Positions 26,621-34,639 of a DNA stretch of 47,698 bases are shown here, piece after piece. The notes beneath the pieces were generated by a model. The model was not told where the DNA came from, ran no database searches, and was given only the letters and a program-made list of their open reading frames with translations. Origin of the DNA: a virus; the IMG/VR virus record IMGVR_UViG_3300050821_008264, positions 1 through 47,698 of that record. One strand, 5' to 3'. The number at the start of each line of letters is the position of its first letter. Position 1 is the first letter of the stretch. The translations under genes were made by a program, and so were the position numbers.

Positions 26621-26667
26621 TTCTGCGCTCTCACGAAAAAGCTCATCTTGGTCTGCACGACTGTCAT
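26617..26667 (-). CDS. 16-codon micro-ORF, duplicate leader
   Basis: Encodes MTVVQTKMSFFVRAQK, with GAGGA upstream and its stop overlapping the next start as ATGA. The first seven residues nearly repeat the start of the membrane protein at 26447. It may be a translational coupler or the remnant of a duplicated gene. Confidence 0.4.
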   Translation of the reverse strand: MTVVQTKMSFFVRAQK

Positions 26668-26680
26668 TTGTCCTCGCTTT

Positions 26681-26983
26681 TTATTTCGGCGGCAAATTCG
26701 CACCGGTTATGATCTGCACTCCCAAAGGCTTGTCCCCAAAATCCATCGGCTGCACCGCTTTCCCGTCCCGCTTGTCGTACAAATATTTCCGCACATCGAA
26801 CCTCAGCCGTAGATCCTTCGCCAGCGCCAATTCCCGCCAGGCTTTCACCTCGTAAGAGTCTTCGGCCTTCTCGTCGCGATTCAGCGCCTCCAGAAGCCGC
26901 GCAGCCGCGCCCTTGTCCGCAACCTCCGGCAATACCACCCCAGGCTTCCGCCCCGCTCCCTCGCGCTTTCCTCCCCGTGCCAT
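26681..26983 (-). CDS. Terminase small subunit candidate
   Basis: A 100-residue protein starting MARGGKREGAGRKPG, a basic AT-hook-like head common in small terminase subunits and their relatives. A helical core with RLRFDVRKYLYDKRDGK resembles 'LYD+.DGK' of such proteins. It is the first gene of the packaging block and has promoter-like boxes about 50-75 bases upstream. It would recognise the packaging site and recruit the large subunit. Confidence 0.65.
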   Translation of the reverse strand: MARGGKREGAGRKPGVVLPEVADKGAAARLLEALNRDEKAEDSYEVKAWRELALAKDLRLRFDVRKYLYDKRDGKAVQPMDFGDKPLGVQIITGANLPPK

Positions 26984-27031
26984 AAACTTCGAAGTTTCCC
27001 GTAAGTCCTTTGTTTTATTGCGGCGCTTCGC

Positions 27032-27059
27032 GATATAGAAAAACTCGCGAGAAAATCAA
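27032..27059 (-). promoter_or_regulatory. Candidate promoter for packaging genes
   Basis: On the minus strand TTGATT (27059-27054), a 16-base spacer and TATATC (27037-27032) approximate -35 and -10 boxes, in an AT-rich gap between the small recombinase gene and the small terminase gene. Match by eye only. Confidence 0.4.
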
Positions 27060-27073
27060 AAATTCAAAATTTT

Positions 27074-27610
27074 TCAGACTTTCAAAGCTTCCGCAATTCG
27101 CTTAGAAGCTTCCTCGTCGGAGACCCGCAAATACGCTCCGGTCGACGACAAACTCTTGTGCCCCAAATGCTGCCGCACGTTCTCAACTCCCGCCGTTCCA
27201 ATCGTTTGCATCGCTATCGAATGCTTCAGCATCTTCGTGTTCCTCTTATGCGCAGGCAGCCCGATCGCCCTCGCATGCCGCTGTAGCGCGCGCCAAAACG
27301 TCTGCCGGCACACCGGAAACAACCTTTGATCCCGGTGCATCCCCCGCACGAAATCAATCACCAACCCGCGCTCATTCAAAAGCGGATTCTCGCTCGCAAT
27401 CAGCGGCTGCACCGTCCGCATCGAGCCCTTCAACCGCTGCACCGTCAGGTATCCGTCGGCCACATTCACCGGCGTTAACCCTATGACTTCACTCGCCCTT
27501 AGCCCATGCTGGAACGCCAGCAGGATCATCAAATGATCGCGCCCAGAGCACGCTCGAGCCTGCTCCAGCAACCGCACAATCTCTTCCCGCGTCAGGCTCT
27601 GAATTCCCAC
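27074..27610 (-). CDS. Single-domain tyrosine recombinase-like protein with altered active site
   Basis: A 178-residue protein covering only the catalytic domain, with no core-binding domain. GLRASEV holds Arg38, RLKGS holds Lys61, QHLGHKS the His (about 151) and GAYLRV the Tyr (about 160). The usual HxxR box is KMLK (K126, K129) followed by His, so both box residues are Lys. It is probably weak or inactive as a recombinase, or uses a Lys instead. It sits inside the late region beside the terminase, far from the main integrase. Roles in packaging-region recombination or DNA inversion are guesses. Confidence 0.7.
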   Translation of the reverse strand: MGIQSLTREEIVRLLEQARACSGRDHLMILLAFQHGLRASEVIGLTPVNVADGYLTVQRLKGSMRTVQPLIASENPLLNERGLVIDFVRGMHRDQRLFPVCRQTFWRALQRHARAIGLPAHKRNTKMLKHSIAMQTIGTAGVENVRQHLGHKSLSSTGAYLRVSDEEASKRIAEALKV

Positions 27611-27654
27611 ATTTAATCAACTTTTGCACCACTACACGAAAGTGTTGCAGCCCC

Positions 27655-27918
27655 TTACTCCTCCACCACCTCAATCTCGTATCGACCTATCCCGTGCGCC
27701 CGAAAAACCTTGTTCGCCGTCAAATACAAGTCCCTGATCACCGCTTTCTTCCCGCCGGCCAGCGGTATCTCTTCGCCCGATTTCCCGCGTTGCACAATCT
27801 CATCCAGCAACCGCTCCGCGCGCTTGTACGCCCGCTTCCCACTCTCCCGCGAACGCAGATGCCGCTGCACCAGCTCCGCCAGGCTAAGCGCTTTTTTTGT
27901 TTTTCCTGTTTCGCTCAT
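27655..27918 (-). CDS. Small helical hypothetical protein
   Basis: An 87-residue basic protein: a helix (LAELVQRHLRSRESGKRAYKR) then strands (KKAVIRDLYLTANKVFRAHG; YEIEVVEE). It looks compact and soluble, perhaps DNA-binding. It overlaps the upstream ORF by 35 bases. Not recognised. Confidence 0.55.
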   Translation of the reverse strand: MSETGKTKKALSLAELVQRHLRSRESGKRAYKRAERLLDEIVQRGKSGEEIPLAGGKKAVIRDLYLTANKVFRAHGIGRYEIEVVEE

Positions 27919-28132
27919 GTCGCGCCGCTCGTTCTACCGTCTCGTTCCCGTAAAATCTTTCCCCCGGCGTCAGTTCCGGCCGCCCATCCCACTCCAGCAC
28001 CGCCAATCCCAGCATCGCCCCCTGAACCGCTTCGCTGTGCGCCCGGCAAAATCGACCGCACCGCGCCGGCCGCGCGCACCGCCTCCACCCCGCTTGCGTC
28101 CTGCGCAGCCGCTGGAACGCCGCGCACCGCAT
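27884..28132 (-). CDS. Small Cys/His-rich protein
   Basis: An 82-residue ORF. RRCARPARCGRFCRAHSEA resembles the short zinc motif 'C..PA..G..FC..H' found in small phage and bacterial proteins, followed by LEWDGRP and a basic tail. Another frame, 27915-28136, has ATGA overlaps at both ends but a Gly/Ala/Val-rich, less protein-like composition. I prefer the Cys-rich frame with reserve; the start could also be an internal ATG at 28015. Confidence 0.45.
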   Translation of the reverse strand: MRCAAFQRLRRTQAGWRRCARPARCGRFCRAHSEAVQGAMLGLAVLEWDGRPELTPGERFYGNETVERAARHERNRKNKKSA

Positions 28133-31100
28133 TCATTTCCTTCCGATAAAGCACACGCTGCACGGAGCGGTGGGCACTGGCGAGCCGTTTGTCGGTATAA
28201 ACGACTGCCACTGCGCGTTTGCTGTTGTCGCAGGGCCGATGAAGTTTCCGTAGCAGCTCCCTGGACCGCCGGCGATCTGGATCTCGCCGCCGGTGGGGAA
28301 GCCAAACGCATCGGTGCCGGTGTTATAGCAAGCCTGCACGCCGTCGTATGCGTTTCCGCGCGGCGTCTCCATCGTCCAAGTTTGATTTTCGGGACGCTGG
28401 TCTTGAAATTGCCAATTCACCGCACCGATGACGTGAGGATGCCCGAATTTAGTAGAGCTCAGAGTCAAGTACCGGCTCATCTTGTTCGCATAGAACGTGC
28501 CCGAAGCACCTTCAGTCGTTTGCCTGTTAGAGCCGCCGTTGCTGTTGAAGCCATCGAAATAGGTCTGGGTATCTCCTGCTGATGTGACCGTAACGTTGGT
28601 GAATGTGCTGCCCGCATTTGAGGCTAAAGTGAGAACCGACCCGGAAATGCAACTACTGGTTACTAAATGGGTTTGAAGCTGCTGAGAATTTCCGACCAGA
28701 ATCCCCATGCCACAGTTGAAGCCAGCCGTCGAGGCCACCGTCAGTTGGTTGCTTCCGTTGTTGATGGAGCCGGTTGTGCTTATCGCTGGACTAGCCTCTT
28801 TTGTGACCGTGGCGGTCCACATAATAAGCGGCTCGTCTTTCACGTTTAGATTCAAAGACGAGAGAGGGTTAACCGTTGCATCAAGCCGCGCTTGGTCTCC
28901 GGCCAGTGTGTCAATACCCGTGGGCACATCCCCCGTCGTGATTGCATCGGCGTAAGCAATTGCTCCGAGAAGAATTCCCGGCCTCGGCGGATTACCCCAT
29001 GACCCGAGATTGGTTGTCGTAAAGTAAGGGACATTGGGATACACAGCCTGTATCCCTTCCTTCAGGGTTTTGTGATTCTGTTTCGATAGGTGCGTCAAAA
29101 AGTTTTGCCGGTCGATGTTGAACGCATTGGTGGTGTTGGCCAGCGCCGTCGATCCGCACAGCGCATTCGATTTGTAATCGCACCAGGGGTCTGTGGGCAG
29201 CCACGGTGCGTTAGCGCCCTTGGATGGCATCAGCCCATCTTCATCGGCCACTCCGGTGCCGCAGCCCCATCCGCACGTCACATACGCATTCGTCTTTAGT
29301 GGCTCGTTGGCTGCTTGCGAGCTCGAAAATGTAACCGAGACCGCACCCGTGGAATCGTTCAGCGTTCCAGCGGACACTCCCGAACCGCGAAACGTCTCGA
29401 TCGCGGTAACGGAAGTTCCTGTCGGGCCTCCACTGCTGGACGTTCCACCATTGCCGCCATCCGCCCCGGACAACGCTGTCCCGCTCGAGTTCAATATCTG
29501 CGTGCCCAGCGGCGCCACGGAAGTATTCAGCGTGGCGGTGTAGGTCAAATGGTCGCTGGTGGTCAGCGTGACCTGTGTTTGCGGCGTCCCGGTGCTGCTG
29601 AATTGCGTGTACTGCGAACCCCACGCTGAATTCAGCGTGGCAATGGTCCCGTAGTTCGGCCCATCGAAGATGCGGCATCCCGTTGCGGACCCGCTCACCG
29701 CTTGATTGGTGGTGAACCCGGTCAACGTCGCAGAGACAACATTCACGCCGGTTCCGGGCGTGGTGTTGAACGCGGAATTCGAGCAGCTATCGATAGAGAT
29801 AAGCTCGCCCACGATGTAGGAAGGAAATCCAGCACCATCGTTGAAGCTCCCGTTGAACGTCGCGGCGCTGCCGTTGCCGGAGGCGCTGACGCCCGTGGTG
29901 GGATTCACCGCCGCGCAATTCGGCCCGCAGAGCCAATTGATCAGGCCGCTCGGTCCAATCTTGGCGTAGAAGGTCGTATTCTGGTAGACCACTGTGATGT
30001 TGAGCGTTCCAGAAAGGTTCTTCGCCGCTTGCAAAGGAGCGGCAATGAGTGTCATCAACGCGAAGTCGTTGGCGTTGTTGCCGTGGTAGGATTCGTTTGT
30101 TCCGTTAGCCCAATCACGGAATGCTGGTCCTCCCTTAGAGCTGCCGGTGTAATCGGCGTCGTCCACCATAATGCAGCACAGAAAGTCGCTGTACTTCCCC
30201 GTCACGCTCTGCGGCGTGTTGAAGGTGGCGGCATCGTTGCAGCCCACAGTGGTCAGGCAGCCGTTAAACCACACCGCAAAGTTCGGGTCGAAAGGATCAA
30301 TATCAACCGCAATGTCTCGCCCCGATCCCAGGGGAACGGAGGTCAACTTCACGCTCCCCTTGAAATCCTTAACGTTGTCGGATGCATAGCCTCCGCCATT
30401 GTTCGGGGAAGCCGCCGCTGGTCTTGGCAGGATGATGAACGGCATTTTCCCGGCTAGCGGGATAGTTTGGTCGGGAGTCCCATAATCGGAGCCAAATGGA
30501 ACTGTAGGATAGAGACGAGAAAAAGCGTATGGGCCAATCGCGTTGAAGCCCCAAGACAGCCAGCGTTGTGTGGAGTAATAACGAGCTACCACGCTGGAAG
30601 TTTTTAGGATGCTGGTCACGCCGGAAGCGTAGCGATTGGCGACATAGCTACTCGATGTAATCCCGTTATAGTCAGTGCCAGAGTCGTAGGTCGCTGCGTT
30701 GTAGAGCGCATTGATAAATGTAAGTTCGCTTGCTGGCGTACACATCCACCAACGATTGCTGACAAAGCGAGGAACGAACTGGCCTCGGGAGATTGATCCG
30801 CCGCTGGAGCTGGCCAGGCTGGCGGCTTGCGCCCAGGTGACATGCGTGCCGTCCGGAATCGTCGCCACGATGTACGGATTCGCGCTGCCGGCATTGTTGT
30901 ATCCGGCCACGCCCACTCCACCCACGAAGATGGCTTCGCCGACGCTGAGTTCCGCGGTCGACGTAATCGTCGCGGTGGTGATCCCTCCGGCGTTGGAGAT
31001 CGCGGAGATCGCCCCGTGCGAGCTCGGCAGCGCCACATTGCTCGGCGCACACAATCCCTGCGTGCTGATCAGCCCGCCATAGCGCGGATCCACCTGCGCC

Positions 31101-31141
31101 CGCGCTCCCGGCACGCACAGCGCCATTGCCAAAAACAACAT
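28133..31141 (-). CDS. Large fibre-like protein with signal peptide (3)
   Basis: A 1002-residue protein. The ATG at 31141 gives a signal peptide MLFLAMALCVPGARA-Q; the longer open frame upstream lies antisense to the plus-strand gene at 31160 and is discarded. Residues about 30-110 hold the beta module (LSVGEAIFVGGVGVAGYNN ... DGTHVTWAQ) also seen in nozzle and adaptor. A large middle region follows and a C-terminal region with NVPYFTTTNLGSWGNPP and QFQDQRPENQTW, reminiscent of carbohydrate-active folds. It may be a receptor-binding or polysaccharide-degrading spike; the enzymatic idea is weak. Confidence 0.65.
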   Translation of the reverse strand: MLFLAMALCVPGARAQVDPRYGGLISTQGLCAPSNVALPSSHGAISAISNAGGITTATITSTAELSVGEAIFVGGVGVAGYNNAGSANPYIVATIPDGTHVTWAQAASLASSSGGSISRGQFVPRFVSNRWWMCTPASELTFINALYNAATYDSGTDYNGITSSSYVANRYASGVTSILKTSSVVARYYSTQRWLSWGFNAIGPYAFSRLYPTVPFGSDYGTPDQTIPLAGKMPFIILPRPAAASPNNGGGYASDNVKDFKGSVKLTSVPLGSGRDIAVDIDPFDPNFAVWFNGCLTTVGCNDAATFNTPQSVTGKYSDFLCCIMVDDADYTGSSKGGPAFRDWANGTNESYHGNNANDFALMTLIAAPLQAAKNLSGTLNITVVYQNTTFYAKIGPSGLINWLCGPNCAAVNPTTGVSASGNGSAATFNGSFNDGAGFPSYIVGELISIDSCSNSAFNTTPGTGVNVVSATLTGFTTNQAVSGSATGCRIFDGPNYGTIATLNSAWGSQYTQFSSTGTPQTQVTLTTSDHLTYTATLNTSVAPLGTQILNSSGTALSGADGGNGGTSSSGGPTGTSVTAIETFRGSGVSAGTLNDSTGAVSVTFSSSQAANEPLKTNAYVTCGWGCGTGVADEDGLMPSKGANAPWLPTDPWCDYKSNALCGSTALANTTNAFNIDRQNFLTHLSKQNHKTLKEGIQAVYPNVPYFTTTNLGSWGNPPRPGILLGAIAYADAITTGDVPTGIDTLAGDQARLDATVNPLSSLNLNVKDEPLIMWTATVTKEASPAISTTGSINNGSNQLTVASTAGFNCGMGILVGNSQQLQTHLVTSSCISGSVLTLASNAGSTFTNVTVTSAGDTQTYFDGFNSNGGSNRQTTEGASGTFYANKMSRYLTLSSTKFGHPHVIGAVNWQFQDQRPENQTWTMETPRGNAYDGVQACYNTGTDAFGFPTGGEIQIAGGPGSCYGNFIGPATTANAQWQSFIPTNGSPVPTAPCSVCFIGRK

Positions 31142-31159
31142 ACAGGCATACAATGGCGA

Positions 31160-31495
31160 ATGATGAAGAGCATATTTCGCCTTTACGTCATCCCTGCTCT
31201 TTCTCTTCTCGTTATCCCCGCGATGTTCGCAATTTACTGCAACTTGCCCTATTTGATACCCATTACGCCGCTGCCACGCCCGACTGCCCCTCGTGTTCCA
31301 ACTTTCCCCGTCTTGAGCGTTCGCTACGAGGAAACGTGCGAGTATTCGGCGGGGAAACCATGCGCCGTGCTCGTATGGGATACGAGCGTAGGCCCTCTGT
31401 ACTCTCTTCCAAATCCCGGCGCTTTGCAGCCGAGCCTTGAGAATTATTGCCCGCCAGACATCTACTGCGTTGTGAACGTTATCGAGGTCGAATAG
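31160..31495 (+). CDS. Membrane-anchored small protein, counter-oriented insert
   Basis: A 111-residue protein starting MMKSIFRLYV, with one membrane segment or signal anchor (about residues 9-30), a proline-rich linker (LPRPTAPRVPTFPV) and a C-terminal domain with four Cys, suited to the periplasm. It is read away from the fibre gene whose start is only 18 bases away, and converges on the fibre gene at 31618. It forms a short plus-strand pair with the 34-residue peptide gene. Not recognised. Confidence 0.65.
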   Translation: MMKSIFRLYVIPALSLLVIPAMFAIYCNLPYLIPITPLPRPTAPRVPTFPVLSVRYEETCEYSAGKPCAVLVWDTSVGPLYSLPNPGALQPSLENYCPPDIYCVVNVIEVE

Positions 31496-31508
31496 GTACG
31501 GTAGGCGC

Positions 31509-31613
31509 GTGAAAAAAGATCGTTTCCATGACTGGTTACTTCTCGGCGCGGTCGCGCTCGCTGTCGCCGCATACTTCCTGATGAAGCACTTCAACATAGG
31601 CGCGGTGCTGTAG
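31509..31613 (+). CDS. 34-residue single-span membrane peptide
   Basis: Starts GTG 13 bases after the previous stop and encodes VKKDRFHDW, a hydrophobic segment (LLLGAVALAVAAYFLM) and a short tail. It ends 4 bases before the converging fibre gene. The clear transmembrane helix and tight packing support a real gene. Possibly a lysis, exclusion or toxin-like peptide; nothing decides. Confidence 0.5.
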   Translation: MKKDRFHDWLLLGAVALAVAAYFLMKHFNIGAVL

Positions 31614-31617
31614 GTCA

Positions 31618-34212
31618 TCAGAATGCCGTTGCCATCCACGTAATCACGTCCCCCGATGCGGTCGTTCCAGAAATAGTGCAGGTTGTTGTTGTGAAGGCCG
31701 TCTGCTTTACGGTGTCCGCTGCCGTCGTGATGTCCCACGCCTGACAGACGAAACCATTGAGCGCGGTGATTCCCGGAGTGATGGTCACCGTGCAGGTTCC
31801 TGCCGTGCCGCTGTGGAATGAACCTGCGGATGCTCCGCCGAGCGCAGTGGTTAAGCTACAACCGGAAACGGTTTGCGTGCCAAGCGATAGCAGCACGCCC
31901 ATGCCGTGTATTTCAATGCCGGTGCCTGGGCCGCGAATAGAGCCGCCAGAGGAGATCGTGCTCGGGTTCGTTCCCGCTTGGCAGTTCGCATTCAAGGCGC
32001 AAGTGAAGTAAGAACCTTGCTGGGAATTAGCCAATTGACCGAGCGCAGTGAAATTACAGATGAATCTGGTGTTACCACAGAAATCGGCGATGAAGGAGTT
32101 TGCGACAACATTGTACGCAGTCGCGTTTGCTGCGTTGAAAGTGACTGTGCTCGTGCAGGAAGGGGGTTGATTGCCTTGAATCTTTCCGCTGTTCTGGGCT
32201 TGGAATGCGTGGTACGCACCGGAGCCGTTAAAGGTCATCGTCACGCACTGCAAGTTCATGTACCCTGACTCGTTAACGAGAAAAGCGTTCTCGCCTGCGG
32301 TAGAGTTGCTGTAGGTCAGAGTGAATTGCCCGTTCAGGCTCTCGAAATCGCACTGTGAATTGACGCTGCCTGTGTCACATACGCCGTCGTTTGTGTTGTT
32401 CCAAGTTCCACCGAGACGAGCCACCCCTCCCGCGATAGCGCCAACAAGATAATCCTGCCCACCGCCTGCATTGTCGCCGTTGCCGGTGATGTTCTCGGCA
32501 TAGAGGACGCCGCCCGCACCACGAACTTCAACGGCGTTGGCGGTGAAATAGTTGACGCTCATCCCGTTCATGCGCCACTGCCCACCGAACATTACGACTG
32601 CCTGCTTGTTGCTTGAAGTGGTCCCGCCGCAGGTTGTTGCACCCGTGATGTTGATGTTCGCCGGTGTCGATGGATTGCCCAGAAAATATAGGTAGCTCGC
32701 CGGATAGGTGTCCGCTCCATTCATGGGGACATCGGCGGCGTAAACTATCACCTCTGGTGCGCCGGTATTCGGAAAAATGTTTTGGAAGGTCACGCCGTTT
32801 GGCTGATAGCACTTCCCGCTGGGCAGCGCGTTCCCGGCTGTGTCGGACAATTGGACTGTGACAACTGCTGGCGGGATGATGGCGAAATTATTGAACTTCG
32901 CCGCAACTGTAGAGAATTCCTGGCAAGGAATCGCTTGCGTGCCGCACGTCGCGGCGGTCGTTGAAGGGGTACATGCTACGCCCGTTGCACCATTGTAAGA
33001 GCACGTGGTTAGTCCAGCAGGGGCAGCGTAGACTGTGACATTGGCCGTGATCGCCAGCGCAGGCGGCGCTCCTGCATCTTGTACCGCGTGGCTACCGGCT
33101 CCGGTGACAGCATTTCCGGATGTAAGCGGCGCGGCACTGGTCACGCAGGGTGCGCCAGCGTCCAACAAGTCGAAAGCGGCGGTCCCTACCCACTTTGCGC
33201 AATCCTGGTCTATCGACGATCCATTGTTGCGAACCAGCACCCCTCCATCGGGAGGCAATTGCAACTGTGCGTTCAGCGGAGTGACCGTCGCGAGGCTTTC
33301 TATGTATTGGAGGATGCCGGACGGCGAAACTAGCTGAAGGACGCCAGGGGTAGGTGTGGCCGTGTTGCCAACCGTAAGCGTGGGCTGGCCGGTGGAGAGG
33401 TCATAGGTAAGATTGGCTCCTCCAGAGATACCGCTTTCCTGTGCTTCCCAAATGCCGCCGGCGCCATTGTTCAGCTTGACGTACATCCCATTGGTCATCG
33501 TGAAAGACGTCGCACCGTCCACGTTCGTTGAGCCATTCACGATAGTGAACGTGTCCGAGCCGCCGCGGTTGACGGTCAACGCTCCAGCGCCATCGTCAAT
33601 CAAGATGAAAGTCATGTTCGACGCGCAACCGCTGGCAGTGTGGTCTGGCGCGTTGATGACGCTGGCCCCGGATTGAAAGCGAATCACGGTTGTGCGATCA
33701 CGAACTTGTGTGCCGTTGTCACACTTGATTGCGTACGGCGTGATAGTCACCGGCGCACCGCCGTTGCCGTCCGCAAGCCCCGATGAACCCCATGCTCCTA
33801 CTCCCGGCGCGGTGTTTACCGGCAATTGCCCGATTAGCCCGCCAGAGGGGAGCCCCGAGCCAATCCCGGCTCCGGTTAAATTCCAGAAATTGCTCGTCGC
33901 GTCATATCGCCACTCGCAGTCCGTCGACGCGTTCGCCACCACGCTTACCGTGCACGTCGCCACGTTCCCGCCAAATACCACCGCAAATCCCCCGACCGCA
34001 TTCTGCTGAAATACGATCGAGAGCTGCTCCCCAGGACTCGCGTTATTGATCGCCACGCTCGAAATCGCCGCACTCACCGGCACCTTGAACGCCCGGCTCA
34101 CGCTCGCATCGATCGTCACTCCTCCGCCAAATCCCGGCAGCACCGTCGTCTGCGCGCACACCTGCACCCCGCCCGCCAGCAGCAGGACCAATATCGGAAG
34201 GAATTTTTTCAC
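31618..34212 (-). CDS. Large fibre/spike-like protein with signal peptide (4)
   Basis: An 864-residue protein. Signal peptide MKKFLPILVLLLAGGVQVCA-Q. The mature N-terminus (LPGFGGGVTIDASVSRAFKV) is followed by repetitive beta sequence. A right-handed beta-helix-like middle (about 430-760) is rich in Asn, Gly, Thr and Cys. The C-terminal part (GTCTVTITPGITALNGFVCQAWDITTAADT) resembles other phage fibre tips. No catalytic residues can be named. It is the second structural-type gene after the late terminator/promoter region. Confidence 0.65.
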   Translation of the reverse strand: MKKFLPILVLLLAGGVQVCAQTTVLPGFGGGVTIDASVSRAFKVPVSAAISSVAINNASPGEQLSIVFQQNAVGGFAVVFGGNVATCTVSVVANASTDCEWRYDATSNFWNLTGAGIGSGLPSGGLIGQLPVNTAPGVGAWGSSGLADGNGGAPVTITPYAIKCDNGTQVRDRTTVIRFQSGASVINAPDHTASGCASNMTFILIDDGAGALTVNRGGSDTFTIVNGSTNVDGATSFTMTNGMYVKLNNGAGGIWEAQESGISGGANLTYDLSTGQPTLTVGNTATPTPGVLQLVSPSGILQYIESLATVTPLNAQLQLPPDGGVLVRNNGSSIDQDCAKWVGTAAFDLLDAGAPCVTSAAPLTSGNAVTGAGSHAVQDAGAPPALAITANVTVYAAPAGLTTCSYNGATGVACTPSTTAATCGTQAIPCQEFSTVAAKFNNFAIIPPAVVTVQLSDTAGNALPSGKCYQPNGVTFQNIFPNTGAPEVIVYAADVPMNGADTYPASYLYFLGNPSTPANINITGATTCGGTTSSNKQAVVMFGGQWRMNGMSVNYFTANAVEVRGAGGVLYAENITGNGDNAGGGQDYLVGAIAGGVARLGGTWNNTNDGVCDTGSVNSQCDFESLNGQFTLTYSNSTAGENAFLVNESGYMNLQCVTMTFNGSGAYHAFQAQNSGKIQGNQPPSCTSTVTFNAANATAYNVVANSFIADFCGNTRFICNFTALGQLANSQQGSYFTCALNANCQAGTNPSTISSGGSIRGPGTGIEIHGMGVLLSLGTQTVSGCSLTTALGGASAGSFHSGTAGTCTVTITPGITALNGFVCQAWDITTAADTVKQTAFTTTTCTISGTTASGDVITWMATAF

Positions 34213-34270
34213 TTTGCAGTTTAGGAAACAGCGCCAAATGCGCCCGCTTAACTCGCGTTACACTTTCCCC

Positions 34271-34636
34271 ATGCGAACCAAAATCCTGCTTTCCGTTCTC
34301 TTCCTATCCGTCCTGGCCGCCGCGTCCCCGGCGCAATACACGCCCAGCAAACCGCAGTACGAGAAACTCGCCAAACAAAAAGCGCGTATCGTGCAAATCC
34401 AGGTCGAGATCCTTCGCCTGCAAACCCAGCAAGCCTTCGAGTTCAGCAGCCTGCAGCGCCTCTGCAGCGAAGTCAGTCTAGACAACCACTGGCCCGCCCA
34501 GGTTGCCTGCAGCCCGGAGAACTTGACCTTCTACTTGCCCGCTCCGCCACCACCGCCGCCACCGCCGCCAACTCCCGCGCCGGCACCAGCTCCGCCCGCA
34601 CCCACGCCCTCGGCGGATCCCAAAAAACCCGCCTGA
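34271..34636 (+). CDS. Secreted proline-rich small protein, counter-oriented insert
   Basis: A 121-residue protein. Signal peptide MRTKILLSVLFLSVLAAASPA-Q, then a coiled-coil helix (YEKLAKQKARIVQIQVEILR), a short Cys-containing region, and a C-terminal tail with about ten consecutive Pro followed by Pro/Ala repeats. It is divergent from the fibre gene at 34212 and stops 3 bases before the convergent gene end at 34640. The rigid Pro tail could span the periplasm or wall, as in some spanins. No lipobox is seen. Confidence 0.65.
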   Translation: MRTKILLSVLFLSVLAAASPAQYTPSKPQYEKLAKQKARIVQIQVEILRLQTQQAFEFSSLQRLCSEVSLDNHWPAQVACSPENLTFYLPAPPPPPPPPPTPAPAPAPPAPTPSADPKKPA

Positions 34637-34639
34637 AAC

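Noticed and set aside
27915-28136. 73-codon ORF with ATGA overlaps at both ends
   Set aside because: Gly/Ala/Val-rich shadow composition; the alternative frame (27884-28132) has a recognisable Cys/His motif. The overlaps keep some doubt.
31142-31738. N-terminal 199 codons of the longest frame of the fibre-like gene
   Set aside because: Antisense to the plus-strand genes at 31160-31613; a signal peptide begins at 31141.
9611-34212. Diversity-generating retroelement acting on the fibre genes
   Set aside because: No reverse transcriptase and no template/variable repeat pair were seen.
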